Shown one piece after another: positions 25,019 through 32,638 of a DNA stretch of 32,638 nt (within the stretch, counting starts at the first letter, position 1; each line of letters opens with the position of its first letter). Under the pieces are notes generated by a model that was not told the origin of the DNA, searched no databases, and saw only the letters and a list, made by a program, of their open reading frames with translations. This DNA is from Ornithinicoccus halotolerans (lineage in GTDB: Bacteria > Actinomycetota > Actinomycetes > Actinomycetales > Dermatophilaceae), in assembly GCF_009602535.1 (NCBI RefSeq), contig NZ_WIQI01000023.1:1-32638 (forward strand), read 5' to 3'. The translations under genes and the position numbers were made by a program.

Positions 25019-25086
25019 GCGAACCACGCTACCGGCAGCGTCCCGGCCGGCCCCGTCGTCGCTCCGGTGCGCTACGGTCCGTGGCC

Positions 25087-25623
25087 GTGGCCGAGTACGT
25101 CGCGTTCCTGCGCGCCGTGAACCTGGGGCCCCGCCGCCGGGTGGACATGGCACGGCTGCGGGAGCTGCTGGACGCCGCCGGCATGGGCCCGGCGGACACC
25201 TACCTGGCCACCGGCAACGTCCGGCTGACCTCGCCGCATGGCTCCCCCGGAGCGGTCGCCGGCGAGCTGGCAGCGGTGCTGCCGGAGGCGTTCGGATTCG
25301 AGATCCCGACCGTCGTGCTGCCGAGGTCGGACCTGGCCCGGCTCGGGGGCACCGTCCAGGAGCTGCCGCCACCCCTGCCGGGCGAGGTCCGCCACTACGT
25401 GACGCTGCTGGCCGACCCGCCGCCGCAGCAGGCCGTCGCCGCCCTGGAGGGCTGGGACCGGCCGGGTGAGGCCGCCCGCGTCGTCGACGGACACGTGCAT
25501 TGGTGGCTGGCAGGGCCGACCCAGGGCGCGGCGCTGAGCAACGCCGTCATCCAGCGGCTCGCCGGCACCGCCACCACCCGCACCGCCCGGGTGGTGCAGG
25601 AGGTCGCCCGACGCTGGGCGTAG
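25087..25623 (+). CDS. DUF1697 family protein
   Basis: A 178-residue, soluble protein of unknown function. The start AEYVAFLRAVNLGPRRRVDMARLRELL, then YLATGNVRLTS and a late LSNAVIQRLAGTATTRT, are the standard DUF1697 pattern with the family's usual length. The start at GTG 25087 gives this canonical N-terminus; a TACGGT -10 (25073-25078) lies eight bases upstream, so it may be leaderless. GTG 25081 is the alternative. It ends eight bases from the convergent alditol oxidase stop. Confidence 0.92.
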   Translation: MAEYVAFLRAVNLGPRRRVDMARLRELLDAAGMGPADTYLATGNVRLTSPHGSPGAVAGELAAVLPEAFGFEIPTVVLPRSDLARLGGTVQELPPPLPGEVRHYVTLLADPPPQQAVAALEGWDRPGEAARVVDGHVHWWLAGPTQGAALSNAVIQRLAGTATTRTARVVQEVARRWA

Positions 25624-25631
25624 CGGCGCGC

Positions 25632-26888
25632 TCAGCCGCGGGGGAACCACGCCTCCAGCAGGTCGTTGCGCAGCCGGCCCTGCGGGTCGAGCCGCTCGGC
25701 GAGCGCCGCGAAGTCGCCGGCGCGGGGCCATCGGCTACGGACCAGCTCGGGCGCCATCGTGGTCACCTTGCCCCAGTGCGGCCGGGCGCCCAGCGGCTGC
25801 AGCGCGAGCTCCAGGACCGCCAGCGCCCGCTCGACGGCGGGCGCGTCCGGGTGCCACGTGAAGTGGAACGCCACCACGTCCTGCCCGGCCGCCGGGCTCA
25901 GCCACGGGCTGTCGGCGGCGACGGTTCGCACCTCCGAGACCTGCAGTGCCGGCGCGATCCGCGGGCCCACGCCCTGCAGCAGCCCGATCGCCTCGGCGGC
26001 CCGGTCGCGCGGCACGAACACCTCGGACTGGATCTCATGGCCGCTGGAGGGGGTGTGCTCGAGCCGGAAGTGCGGTAGCCGCTCGTGCCAGGCTCCGGCG
26101 AGGCCGCCCTGCACGGTGCACGCCTCCGCCGGCTGGCCGGGGACCGGGTGCCGAGGACCGTCGGCCAGCACCGCGCCGCGCCACCGGCCCGGCGGCTCCC
26201 CCACCCACTGGCCGTCGCGGGCCTTGATCCAGACCTGCCCCTGCCCGCTGGCCCAGGTCGTGAACACGCTCACGCTGTAGGCCGCGCCCAGCACGCCGTC
26301 CAGGTCACCGGCCAGGTCCTCCAGTGCCAACCCCTCGTAGACGAGCTGGCGCACCCGGTAGGTCGGGCCCACCCGCAGCGTCACCGCGGTGACCACACCG
26401 AGCGCGCCCAGGTGGACCGCCGCGCCAGCCAGCTCGGGGTCCTCCTCGGTGAGGGAGAGCAGCTCACCGGTGCCGGTCACCAGCTCCACCCCAGTGACCT
26501 CGCCGGACAGCGTGCCGACCCCGTCGCCGGATCCGTGGGTGCCGGTCGCGCAGGCGCCGACCACGTCCACGTGCGGCAGCGAGGCCATCGCCGGCAGCGC
26601 GCGGCCGTGCTCCTCCAGGTAGCGGGCCAGGGCGCCGTACGCGGTGCCGGCCGGCACCCGCACCCGCACCCCCGCGGCGTCCAGCTCCGGCGCGCCCGCC
26701 AGCCCCGCCAGCGAGACCAGCGTGCCGGTCGTGCCGGTGAGCAAGTTGAAACTGTGGCCGGACCCGCGGGCCCGCAACCGCCTGCTCCCGGCGACGAGCT
26801 CCTGCAGCTCGGGGACCGAGCTGGGGCGGGCCACCGCAGCCGGGGTGTAGGTCACCGTCCCGGACCAGTTGCTGAGCAGGTCCTCCAC
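25632..26888 (-). CDS. aldO: FAD-dependent alditol oxidase (AldO/xylitol oxidase type)
   Basis: A 418-residue VAO-family flavoprotein, the same length as Streptomyces AldO, which oxidises xylitol, sorbitol and related alditols at C1 to aldoses with production of hydrogen peroxide. The covalent FAD site is GSGHSFN with His45, and the second FAD stretch is CATGTHGSG. The AldO catalytic set is complete: Glu319 and Arg321 (SEVRTVAAD), Thr344 (HFTW) and Lys374 (HWGKV). No signal peptide is visible. GTG 26888 follows a -10-like CACAGT by six bases, suggesting leaderless translation. The nearby PQQ-type sugar dehydrogenase and zwf also handle sugars, but a shared pathway is only suggested. Lactone oxidases are the closest alternative family. 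Confidence 0.9.
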   Translation of the reverse strand: MEDLLSNWSGTVTYTPAAVARPSSVPELQELVAGSRRLRARGSGHSFNLLTGTTGTLVSLAGLAGAPELDAAGVRVRVPAGTAYGALARYLEEHGRALPAMASLPHVDVVGACATGTHGSGDGVGTLSGEVTGVELVTGTGELLSLTEEDPELAGAAVHLGALGVVTAVTLRVGPTYRVRQLVYEGLALEDLAGDLDGVLGAAYSVSVFTTWASGQGQVWIKARDGQWVGEPPGRWRGAVLADGPRHPVPGQPAEACTVQGGLAGAWHERLPHFRLEHTPSSGHEIQSEVFVPRDRAAEAIGLLQGVGPRIAPALQVSEVRTVAADSPWLSPAAGQDVVAFHFTWHPDAPAVERALAVLELALQPLGARPHWGKVTTMAPELVRSRWPRAGDFAALAERLDPQGRLRNDLLEAWFPRG

Positions 26889-26967
26889 GTGCTCACTGTG
26901 CCAGGTCCGCGCCCGGGTGCGACGGTGGGCCAGTCCGATCACCCACCACCCAGTCCGGAGGTTCCTC

Positions 26968-28293
26968 GTGCTCGACGTCATCTGGGGCCTGGGCGGCATG
27001 GCGCTCGTGCTGGCCGTGGCCGTCCTGTTCTCCGCCGACCGGCGCCGCATCCGGCTGCGCACCGTCTCCATCGCCCTGGGCGTCCAGATGCTGCTGGGCT
27101 TCCTCGTCCTCTACGTGCCGTGGGGGCAGCAGGTCCTGGGCGGGCTCAGCCGCGGGGTGCAGGCCATCATCGACTCCTCGGCCGAGGGCATCGCCTTTCT
27201 GTTCGGGCCGGTGCTGCCCGAGGAGGGCTCGGTGTTCGCCTTCCAGGTGCTCCCGGTCATCGTGTTCTTCGCCTCGCTGACGGGCATCCTCTACCACCTG
27301 GGCGCGCTGCAGCACGTGGTGCGCTGGGTCGGCGGGGGGCTCGCCCGTGCGCTGGGCACCACCCGGCCGGAGTCCATGAACGCCGCGGCCAACATCTTCG
27401 TCGGCCAGACCGAGGCGCCGCTGGTGGTCCGCCCCTACGTGCCGCGGATGAGCCAGTCCGAGCTGTTCGCGGTCATGGTCGGCGGGCTGTCGACCGTGGC
27501 CGGGTCCGTCCTGGTCGGGTACTCGCTGCTGGGCGCCCGGCTGGAGTACCTCATCGCCGCGAGCTTCATGGCCGCCCCCGGCGCGCTGCTCATGGCCAAG
27601 ATCATCGTGCCAGCAGGCTCGCTGGAGCCGGCCCCCGCGGCGGCCGGGGCCGCGACCACGGCGGGCACCGCCCCGGCGCCGAGCCAGCCGTCGGGGACCT
27701 CTGGGGCCCCCGACACCCGCGAGGACGCCGAAACCGCACGGGACGGCGAGGAGGAGGTGGACCCCGAGCAGGAGCGCGCCCGCAACGTCATCGACGCAGC
27801 GGCCCGCGGTGCCTCCGACGGCCTGCGGCTGGCGCTCAACGTCGGGGCGATGCTGCTGGCCTTCATCTCCCTCATCGCGCTGGGCAACCTGGTGCTGGGC
27901 TGGATCGGCGGCTGGTTCGGCTACGGCGACGTGACGGTGCAGCAGCTGCTCGGCTATGTGTTCTCCCCGGTGATGACGGCGATCGGCGTGCCGTGGAGTG
28001 AGGCGATCCCGGCGGGCAGCTTCCTGGGGCAGAAGGTCGTCCTCAACGAGTTCGTCGCCTTCAGCGACTTCGCCCCGCAGGCCGACCAGTTCTCGCAGAA
28101 GTCGCAGGCGGTCATCACCTTCGCCCTGACCGGGTTCGCCAACCTGGGGTCGATGGCGATCCTGCTCGGCGGGCTGGGCGGGATCGCCCCCAGCCGCCGC
28201 GGCGACATCGCCCAGCTGGGGCTGCGGGCCGTGCTGGCCGGGACGCTGGCCAACCTGATGAGCGCCGCGATCGCCGGCATCCTCATCGGGTGA
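26968..28293 (+). CDS. Concentrative nucleoside transporter (NupC/CNT family)
   Basis: A 441-residue integral membrane cation-nucleoside symporter. Hydrophobic segments begin at residue 4. The CNT signature GQTEAPL (146-152), the gate/binding motif NEFVAF and the C-terminal [23 protein letters not shown] are all present. GTG 26968 has GGAGG six bases upstream. An Ala/Pro-rich then acidic insert (about 218-270, with [15 protein letters not shown]) lengthens the loop after the first half; its role is unknown. It is divergent from aldO with a 79-bp gap. No nucleosidase or deaminase gene is beside it. Confidence 0.95.
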   Translation: MLDVIWGLGGMALVLAVAVLFSADRRRIRLRTVSIALGVQMLLGFLVLYVPWGQQVLGGLSRGVQAIIDSSAEGIAFLFGPVLPEEGSVFAFQVLPVIVFFASLTGILYHLGALQHVVRWVGGGLARALGTTRPESMNAAANIFVGQTEAPLVVRPYVPRMSQSELFAVMVGGLSTVAGSVLVGYSLLGARLEYLIAASFMAAPGALLMAKIIVPAGSLEPAPAAAGAATTAGTAPAPSQPSGTSGAPDTREDAETARDGEEEVDPEQERARNVIDAAARGASDGLRLALNVGAMLLAFISLIALGNLVLGWIGGWFGYGDVTVQQLLGYVFSPVMTAIGVPWSEAIPAGSFLGQKVVLNEFVAFSDFAPQADQFSQKSQAVITFALTGFANLGSMAILLGGLGGIAPSRRGDIAQLGLRAVLAGTLANLMSAAIAGILIG

Positions 28294-28303
28294 CCACGGC
28301 ATC

Positions 28304-28322
28304 GCCGGGTACGGCCCCCGGC
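28304..28322. terminator. GC-rich hairpin after the nucleoside transporter gene
   Basis: GCCGGG and CCCGGC with a seven-base loop begin ten bases after the transporter stop, in the 45-bp gap before the convergent small ORF. A second hairpin (GGCCGG/CCGGCC, 28352-28366) follows inside that ORF. There is no T-run, as is usual in such GC-rich genomes. Confidence 0.4.
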
Positions 28323-28338
28323 GCCGGCTGCCCTCTGC

Positions 28339-28683
28339 TCAGGACAGCCGGGGCCGGGTACCGGCCTGCTCCAGCCGCTCATCCTCGATCGGCGGATCGG
28401 GGGGCCAGCTGATGATGCACCGGTGCGTGGCCACGGCCCCGGCCCGCGCCGGCAGCCGCACGTGCCGGCTCGCCCTGTGGCAGGCCTCCAGCGTGCGGTG
28501 ACCGCGCCCCCACGGCCACCGCCCCCCGCCCGGGAGGCCCGACAGGTGCCTCGCGGTCGGGGCCGCGGCCACGCGTCGGTGGGGGGCCCGACGGGCCCCT
28601 TCGCAGGCCGAGGAGACCCACCCGACAGCCGCCACGCGCTCGTCTGACCGGCCCCCTGCGCCGGTCAGCTGCTCCCTCTCCAT
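28339..28683 (-). CDS. Small unknown protein divergent from the S8 peptidase operon
   Basis: A 114-residue frame from ATG 28683, with AAAGGGG ten bases upstream. About nine in ten codons end in G or C, as expected for a real gene here. The protein is rich in Arg, His and Trp with three Cys (in SACEGAR, LEACHRASRH and HRCIISWPPDPP) and ends in a more ordered PIEDERLEQAG segment. I recognise no family. A promoter-like motif shared with the divergent operon lies about 60 bp upstream, and the presumed leader RNA starts with a strong hairpin. These support a real gene tied to the peptidase operon. The alternative is non-coding sequence that happens to be open. Confidence 0.5.
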   Translation of the reverse strand: MEREQLTGAGGRSDERVAAVGWVSSACEGARRAPHRRVAAAPTARHLSGLPGGGRWPWGRGHRTLEACHRASRHVRLPARAGAVATHRCIISWPPDPPIEDERLEQAGTRPRLS

Positions 28684-28962
28684 GGCGGTGTCACCCCTTT
28701 CGGTTCTCCTCGGCCTGCGACACCCCTCAGGAGCGGGCCGGGCCGCTCCTGATACACCGCAGCGAGATTTTCTGCGAGCACCTGCTGCGGCCCGGTCCGC
28801 CTGCCCGGTGGGACCGCCCTCCGGAGCGGGTCCGGGAGCGGCTGGTGCTAGCCACTCCCGGCTGCCGGCTGGTTGTATCAGCGGCGGTGCCGGCGTCTCC
28901 TCCTCGTGACTGGGGCCGGCGAGTGCCCACCGCTGACCCGCAGGAGACCCGAGGAGAGACCC
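28684..28962. promoter_or_regulatory. Divergent control region of the S8 peptidase/sigma operon
   Basis: This gene-free stretch of 279 bp holds a near-identical 15-base motif in both directions: TTGTATCAGCGGCGG on plus (28873-28887) and GTGTATCAGGAGCGG on minus (28757-28743), 12 of 15 the same, each 60-75 bp before a start codon. GGAGCGG occurs forward at 28730, 28823 and 28835 and reversed at 28749-28743. CAGGAGCGG and CCGCTCCTG (28728-28736, 28743-28751) form a perfect nine-pair hairpin. These look like promoters and operator repeats for a shared regulator, possibly the operon's own sigma factor. Confidence 0.5.
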
Positions 28963-30582
28963 ATGCCCCGCCGCGACCACTACCGCGTGCTCGACCCCGA
29001 GAACGCTCCGCCACCTCGGCACGGCCGACTGCGGCCGACGGTGTACGACCCCACCCGGCTGCTGCTGCGCGGTCTCGGCGGCACGCAGGAGGACCGGCGC
29101 AGCCAGCTGCGGGAGCGGCTGGCCGAGCGCGGCATCGAGCTGCCCCCGCAGCCGGCTGCTGGCCGGCGCGCCCGGGACCCCGACGAACGGCCCGCCCGGC
29201 GCGGTGGCCCACGCCGGGAGCGGCCACCGCAGCAGGAGGAGCCGGACGAACCAGCGGAGCCGAGCCTCGCGGAGGCACTGCAGGACGCGCCGCCTGCCGT
29301 CCGCGAGCTGGCAGAACGACTGTGGGTGGAACCGATCCGGCTGCCCAGCGGAGGTCGCCCGGAGGAGCGACCCGACGCCTGGGAGGTGTTGGCCACGCTG
29401 CAGCGGGAGGAGCCCGACCTGGCCAGCCAGCTGTCCTTGGACCACCTGGTCCGCGCTGCCCCGGAGGGCCGGTCCGGGACGGGGTGGCGACCGCACCCCT
29501 ACTGGGGCGTCCATCCCTACTGGGGTACCCACCCGTACTGGGGGGCCCACGGCGACCCGTCGGAGCACTACGGCCAGCCGGGCTTCGGCGGGCGGGTCCC
29601 GGTGCACTGGCACGGCCCGGACCCGGCCCACCGGAACGGCCACGAGACGGGGGCCGGCCGCCGGAGCCCGGTCGTCGCCGTCGCGGACACCGGCCTCGGC
29701 GCCCACCCCTGGTTCACGTCGGGCGTGCAACGGGACCGGACCTTCCACGGACTGCCGATCGGTGGCGACGACTGCGACCTGGACCCGGCGTCCTGCCTGG
29801 ACCGGACCGGGCTGCTGCAGGGCGCCAGCGGGCACGGCACGTTCATCGCCGGCCTCATCCGGCAGACCTGCCCCGAGGCCACGGTCATGCCGGTGCCGGT
29901 GCTGCATGCCGACGGGTTCGTCGACGAGGTGCAGCTGCACCAGGCGCTGGTCCTGCTGCTGCTGCGGCACGTCGAGGGCCAGCTCACCGACCGCCCCGAC
30001 CAGCTGATCGACGTGCTGTCGCTGTCGCTGGGCTTCTACCACGAGACCCCCGAGGACACGGTGGCGAGCACGGCCCTCCGCGACCTCATGGACGCCTACG
30101 GGGACGCGGGCGTGGCCGTCGTCGCCGCGGCAGGCAACGACTGCACGGACGACCCGCTGCTGCCGGCCGGGTTCGCCGGGCAGCAGGTGGGACTGCAGCA
30201 CGCGCGGGTGCCGCTGGTCAGTGTCGGAGCGCTCAACCCGGACGGGGACAGCGTCGCCTGGTTCAGCAACACCGGGGACTGGGTCAGCTGCTTCCGTGTC
30301 GGCGCGGCGCTGGTCAGCACCGTGCCGACGACGATGCGAGGCGGACAGCAGCCCGCGGTGCGCACTATCGGGGCGGACCACACCCGTGCCACCCTGGACC
30401 CGGACGACTACAGCTGCGGGTTCGCCACCTGGAGCGGCACCTCCTTCGCCGCGCCCGTCGTGGCCGGAGCCCTGGCCGCTCACCTGGCCGGCCGCGACGA
30501 CACGGCTGAGACCGGGCGCGACGAGTGTGCGACCCGCGGCTGGGAGGCCGTCCACGCCGAGCTCGAGTGGACCCGACCGTGA
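28963..30582 (+). CDS. Subtilisin-like (S8) serine peptidase, apparently cytoplasmic
   Basis: A 539-residue protein from ATG 28963 (GAGGAGAG four bases upstream). It has no signal peptide or membrane segment, so it probably acts inside the cell. Residues 1-165 are charged and partly disordered. At 178-194 stands a triple tandem HPYWG repeat separated by V and T. The S8 domain (about 235-510) is complete: Asp242 (VADTGLG), His291 (SGHGTF), oxyanion Asn392 (AAGNDC) and Ser494 (SGTSFAAP). Cysteines near 271, 278, 303, 394, 443 and 485 are more than usual for a cytosolic subtilase. It is the first gene of an operon with an ECF sigma factor, a small unknown and a TPR protein, which suggests regulated proteolysis in a signalling pathway rather than nutrition. 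Confidence 0.93.
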   Translation: MPRRDHYRVLDPENAPPPRHGRLRPTVYDPTRLLLRGLGGTQEDRRSQLRERLAERGIELPPQPAAGRRARDPDERPARRGGPRRERPPQQEEPDEPAEPSLAEALQDAPPAVRELAERLWVEPIRLPSGGRPEERPDAWEVLATLQREEPDLASQLSLDHLVRAAPEGRSGTGWRPHPYWGVHPYWGTHPYWGAHGDPSEHYGQPGFGGRVPVHWHGPDPAHRNGHETGAGRRSPVVAVADTGLGAHPWFTSGVQRDRTFHGLPIGGDDCDLDPASCLDRTGLLQGASGHGTFIAGLIRQTCPEATVMPVPVLHADGFVDEVQLHQALVLLLLRHVEGQLTDRPDQLIDVLSLSLGFYHETPEDTVASTALRDLMDAYGDAGVAVVAAAGNDCTDDPLLPAGFAGQQVGLQHARVPLVSVGALNPDGDSVAWFSNTGDWVSCFRVGAALVSTVPTTMRGGQQPAVRTIGADHTRATLDPDDYSCGFATWSGTSFAAPVVAGALAAHLAGRDDTAETGRDECATRGWEAVHAELEWTRP

Positions 30583-30596
30583 CCGAGGTGAGCAGC

Positions 30597-31256
30597 ATGA
30601 CGACCGGCCCGCGCGGGGACCGCTGGGGCGAGGAGGCGACCGACTCGGGCCACTCCCCCGACGGCCCGACCGTCGCCCAGCCGGAGGTCGGCGTCGCTGA
30701 CCGCGCGGCTGCGGCGTTCGCCGCCTACCGGGACGGGGACCACCAGCAGATGGGCGTGCTCGTCGACCTGGTGACGCCGCTGCTGTGGCACACCGCCCGC
30801 GCCCAGCGGCTGCCTGAGGACAGCGCCCGCGACGTGGTGCAGGGCACCTGGGTGCGCCTGGTGGAGAACGCCGGCACCGTGGAGGACCCCCAGGCGGTGC
30901 TGGGCTGGCTGCTGACGACCGTCCGCCGGGAGGCCTGGCGCACCGTGCGCCGGGAGGGCAGGGAGGACCTCGGCGCCGACCCGGTGCCGGAGACCCCCGA
31001 CCCCGCCCCTGGCCCGGACGCCGCGGTGGTGCTCCGGCAGCGGCAGCGGGTGCTGTGGCACCACGTCGCCGCGCTCGGCGAGCGGTGCCGGCACCTGCTG
31101 CGCGTCATCGCGTTCGGTGACCGGCCGGACTACGGCAGCATCGCCGAGGCCCTCGGCATGCCGGTCGGCAGCATCGGCCCCACCCGGGGCCGGTGCCTCA
31201 GCAGGTTGCGGCGGTCCTTGGAGGAGGACCCCAGGTGGGACGGAGGCAGGGGATGA
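30597..31256 (+). CDS. ECF-type RNA polymerase sigma factor
   Basis: A 219-residue group IV sigma factor. After a variable N-terminus (1-35), region 2 (about 50-120) shows LVDLVTPLLWHTARAQRLPEDSARDVVQGTWVRL-type sequence; a linker and region 4 (about 150-208) with IAEALGMPVGSIGPTRGRCLSRLRRSL follow. ATG 30597 has GAGGTG six bases upstream and lies 14 bp after the peptidase stop. No anti-sigma factor with a membrane anchor is adjacent; the next gene overlaps its stop (ATGA). It may drive its own operon from the TGTATCAG motif upstream of the peptidase, but this is inference. Confidence 0.93.
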   Translation: MTTGPRGDRWGEEATDSGHSPDGPTVAQPEVGVADRAAAAFAAYRDGDHQQMGVLVDLVTPLLWHTARAQRLPEDSARDVVQGTWVRLVENAGTVEDPQAVLGWLLTTVRREAWRTVRREGREDLGADPVPETPDPAPGPDAAVVLRQRQRVLWHHVAALGERCRHLLRVIAFGDRPDYGSIAEALGMPVGSIGPTRGRCLSRLRRSLEEDPRWDGGRG

Positions 31257-31735
31257 ACGAGGAGCTGGACACCGACGACGAACGGATCCTGGGAGGGGTG
31301 CGCGAGCTCTACGAGCGGCTCGACCCGGTCCCGCCGGACCTGATGCAGCAGGTCAAGTACGCGTTGACGGTGGCGATGCTCGAGGCCGAGGTCGCCGAGC
31401 TGACCCGCACCCCCGCGGCGCTGGCACGCTCCACGACGGAGCCCGGCGAGCGGCTACGGACCGTGAACTTCACCGGGCAGCGGCTCAGCCTGATGGTGAC
31501 GGTCGGTGAGGAGGAGCCCGACGGCACCCGCCGGCTGGACTGCTGGGTCACCCTGGGGGGCGCGTTGCTCGAGGTGCACCCCCACGGGGAGGGACAGCGG
31601 GTGCGCACGGCCACCGCGGACGAGTTCGGCCGGCTGGTGCTCAGCGACATCCCCTCGGGACCGGCGCACTTCCTGGTCTGGCCCGGACCGGATCACGAGG
31701 GCCGTCCCGTCATCACCCCCACCATCGACCTGTGA
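31253..31735 (+). CDS. Unknown protein with DPVPP helical head and beta-rich C-terminus
   Basis: A 160-residue protein whose ATG overlaps the sigma factor stop, so the two are translationally coupled. Residues 8-52 are helical with ELYERLDPVPPDLMQQ and AMLEAEVAELTR. Residues about 68-160 predict a beta-sandwich (VNFTGQRLSLMVTVG, then LDCWVTLGGALLEVHP and GPAHFLVWPG). I have seen this DPVPP-helix plus beta-domain layout in small proteins encoded next to ECF sigma factors, but I know no proven function. A soluble sigma-regulating or scaffold role is a guess from the coupling. Confidence 0.85.
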   Translation: MNEELDTDDERILGGVRELYERLDPVPPDLMQQVKYALTVAMLEAEVAELTRTPAALARSTTEPGERLRTVNFTGQRLSLMVTVGEEEPDGTRRLDCWVTLGGALLEVHPHGEGQRVRTATADEFGRLVLSDIPSGPAHFLVWPGPDHEGRPVITPTIDL

Positions 31736-31736
31736 G

Positions 31737-32638
31737 GTGAGCGCCGCGCCGTCCGCCACCCCGGAGGAGCTGCTCGAGCAGGGCATCGCACACAACGCGG
31801 CCGGCCGCGCACGGAAGGCCGCGCGGCTGCTCCTGGCCGCTGCGCGGCGGGCGGACGAGCAGGCGGCCGAGCACCGACCCGGTTCGCCCTCGCTGCGCCG
31901 GGTGCGAGCACGGGCGGAGCTGAACCTGGCCTTCACCGAGTTCGAGCTGCACGGCCTGCCGGCCGCGCTGGCCCAGCTGGACCGCGCCCTCGCCGAGTCG
32001 ACCGCGCTCGCGGACACCGAGCTGGTCACCCTCTGCCGGTCCCAGCGGGGGATGCTGATGGCCCGCAGCGGCGACCTCACCGCCGCCCGCCGGCACCTGG
32101 AGTCCGCGCTGCCCGGGCTGGACGCGCTGCAACCCCGAGACCGGGCAGTCCTCCTCCTCAACCACGGCACGCTGCTGATGCTGGTCGGCGACCTCGCCGG
32201 CGCGGTGGCCGGGCTGGACCGGGCGGCCGAGACGGCGCTGGCCGCCGAGCTGAGCCGCGAGGCGTTCATGGCCCGCAGCAACCAGGGCTACGCCGCCTAC
32301 CTCGCGGGTGACCTGCCCCGGGCGCTCAGCCTCCTCAGCAAGGCGGAGGCCCTCGACGCCGACGCCTCCCAGGCCGTGGTCCGGCTGGACCGGGCCCGCG
32401 TCCTGGTCGAGGCCGGACTGCTCACCGAGGCCCGTGAGGCGCTCACCGAGGCGGCCGTGATCACCGAGGCGGAACCGCAGCGCCAGGTGCTGGCAGAGAT
32501 CGAGCTGGAGCTGGCACGCGTCGCGCTGCTGCTGGGTCGGCACACCGAGGCACGCGCCCGGGCCCGCGCCGCGCGGCGCCGGTTCCGCCGCCGCGGGTCC
32601 CCGGTCTGGTCGGGTCGGGCCGAACCGAGATCGGACTG
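31737..32638 (+). CDS. TPR-repeat protein, N-terminal 300 residues (runs off the window end)
   Basis: An open frame from GTG 31737, one base after the previous stop, continues to the last base. It is all-helical, with repeats of the tetratricopeptide kind: EELLEQGIAHNAAGRARKAA (10-29), then RAELNLAFTEFELHGLPAALAQLDRAL, RSQRGMLMARSGDLTAARRHLESAL, NHGTLLMLVGDLAGAVAGLDRA and NQGYAAYLAGDLPRALSLLSKAE. No signal peptide is seen. The rest of the protein is outside the window. Proteins of this kind encoded with S8 peptidases and ECF sigma factors in actinobacteria often end in a CHAT (caspase-like) domain; here that is unproven. Confidence 0.85.
   Translation, partial: MSAAPSATPEELLEQGIAHNAAGRARKAARLLLAAARRADEQAAEHRPGSPSLRRVRARAELNLAFTEFELHGLPAALAQLDRALAESTALADTELVTLCRSQRGMLMARSGDLTAARRHLESALPGLDALQPRDRAVLLLNHGTLLMLVGDLAGAVAGLDRAAETALAAELSREAFMARSNQGYAAYLAGDLPRALSLLSKAEALDADASQAVVRLDRARVLVEAGLLTEAREALTEAAVITEAEPQRQVLAEIELELARVALLLGRHTEARARARAARRRFRRRGSPVWSGRAEPRSD

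Noticed and set aside
28684-30555. Long minus-strand frame continuing upstream of the small ORF
   Set aside because: It is antisense to the S8 peptidase, whose triad is intact. Only the part from ATG 28683 lies outside another gene.
1-32638. CRISPR arrays, insertion sequences, prophage genes
   Set aside because: No regularly spaced repeat series, transposase, integrase or phage structural motif was seen. The only recurrent DNA patterns are those of VCBS and RHS codons.

Overview
The window is very GC-rich, with strong G/C bias at third codon positions, many GTG starts and several likely leaderless genes. The enzymes present (actinobacterial-type ThrRS, an AldO-like alditol oxidase, class III cyclase, TPR/S8-peptidase/ECF sigma operon) point to an actinobacterium. 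A Geodermatophilaceae-like organism is my best guess, but that is inference. I see no insertion sequence, CRISPR array or phage gene.

Layout. (1) 1-3025: the start of an unknown gene, then thrS (minus strand) with a structured upstream region, and a divergent RutE-like nitroreductase (plus). (2) 3062-11929: one giant minus-strand gene for a secreted 2955-residue SpvB/VCBS/RHS protein of the Tc-toxin B/C type. It is divergent from an ATPase-LuxR regulator (12089-14458), and overlapping palindromes lie between them. A small proline-rich protein follows (14615-15070). (3) 15106-18962, minus: a TetR regulator, then a receiver/thioredoxin-reductase-like fusion whose stop overlaps the start of a membrane class III nucleotide cyclase. 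(4) 19028-20134, plus: a flavin monooxygenase divergent from tetR, then tRNA-Val(CAC) on minus. (5) 20349-25018, minus: ornithine cyclodeaminase family protein, class IV aminotransferase/ADC lyase and a PQQ-type sugar dehydrogenase lipoprotein in a tight operon, then zwf with its own promoter. (6) 25087-28293: a DUF1697 protein, an AldO-like alditol oxidase (minus) and a CNT nucleoside transporter. (7) 28339-32638: an unknown small minus-strand ORF divergent from a plus-strand operon of cytoplasmic S8 peptidase, ECF sigma factor, a 160-residue unknown and a TPR protein cut by the window end.

The most interesting part is region 7. A subtilase, a sigma factor and a TPR protein are co-transcribed behind a control region carrying a duplicated promoter-like motif and repeated GGAGCGG elements. 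TPR proteins in such positions often end in a CHAT protease domain, but that part lies outside the window. Two other places worth attention are the receiver-flavoprotein/cyclase gene pair and the giant RHS protein. The latter keeps the self-cleavage core but ends in a proline/alanine-rich tail with no recognisable toxin and no immunity gene beside it.
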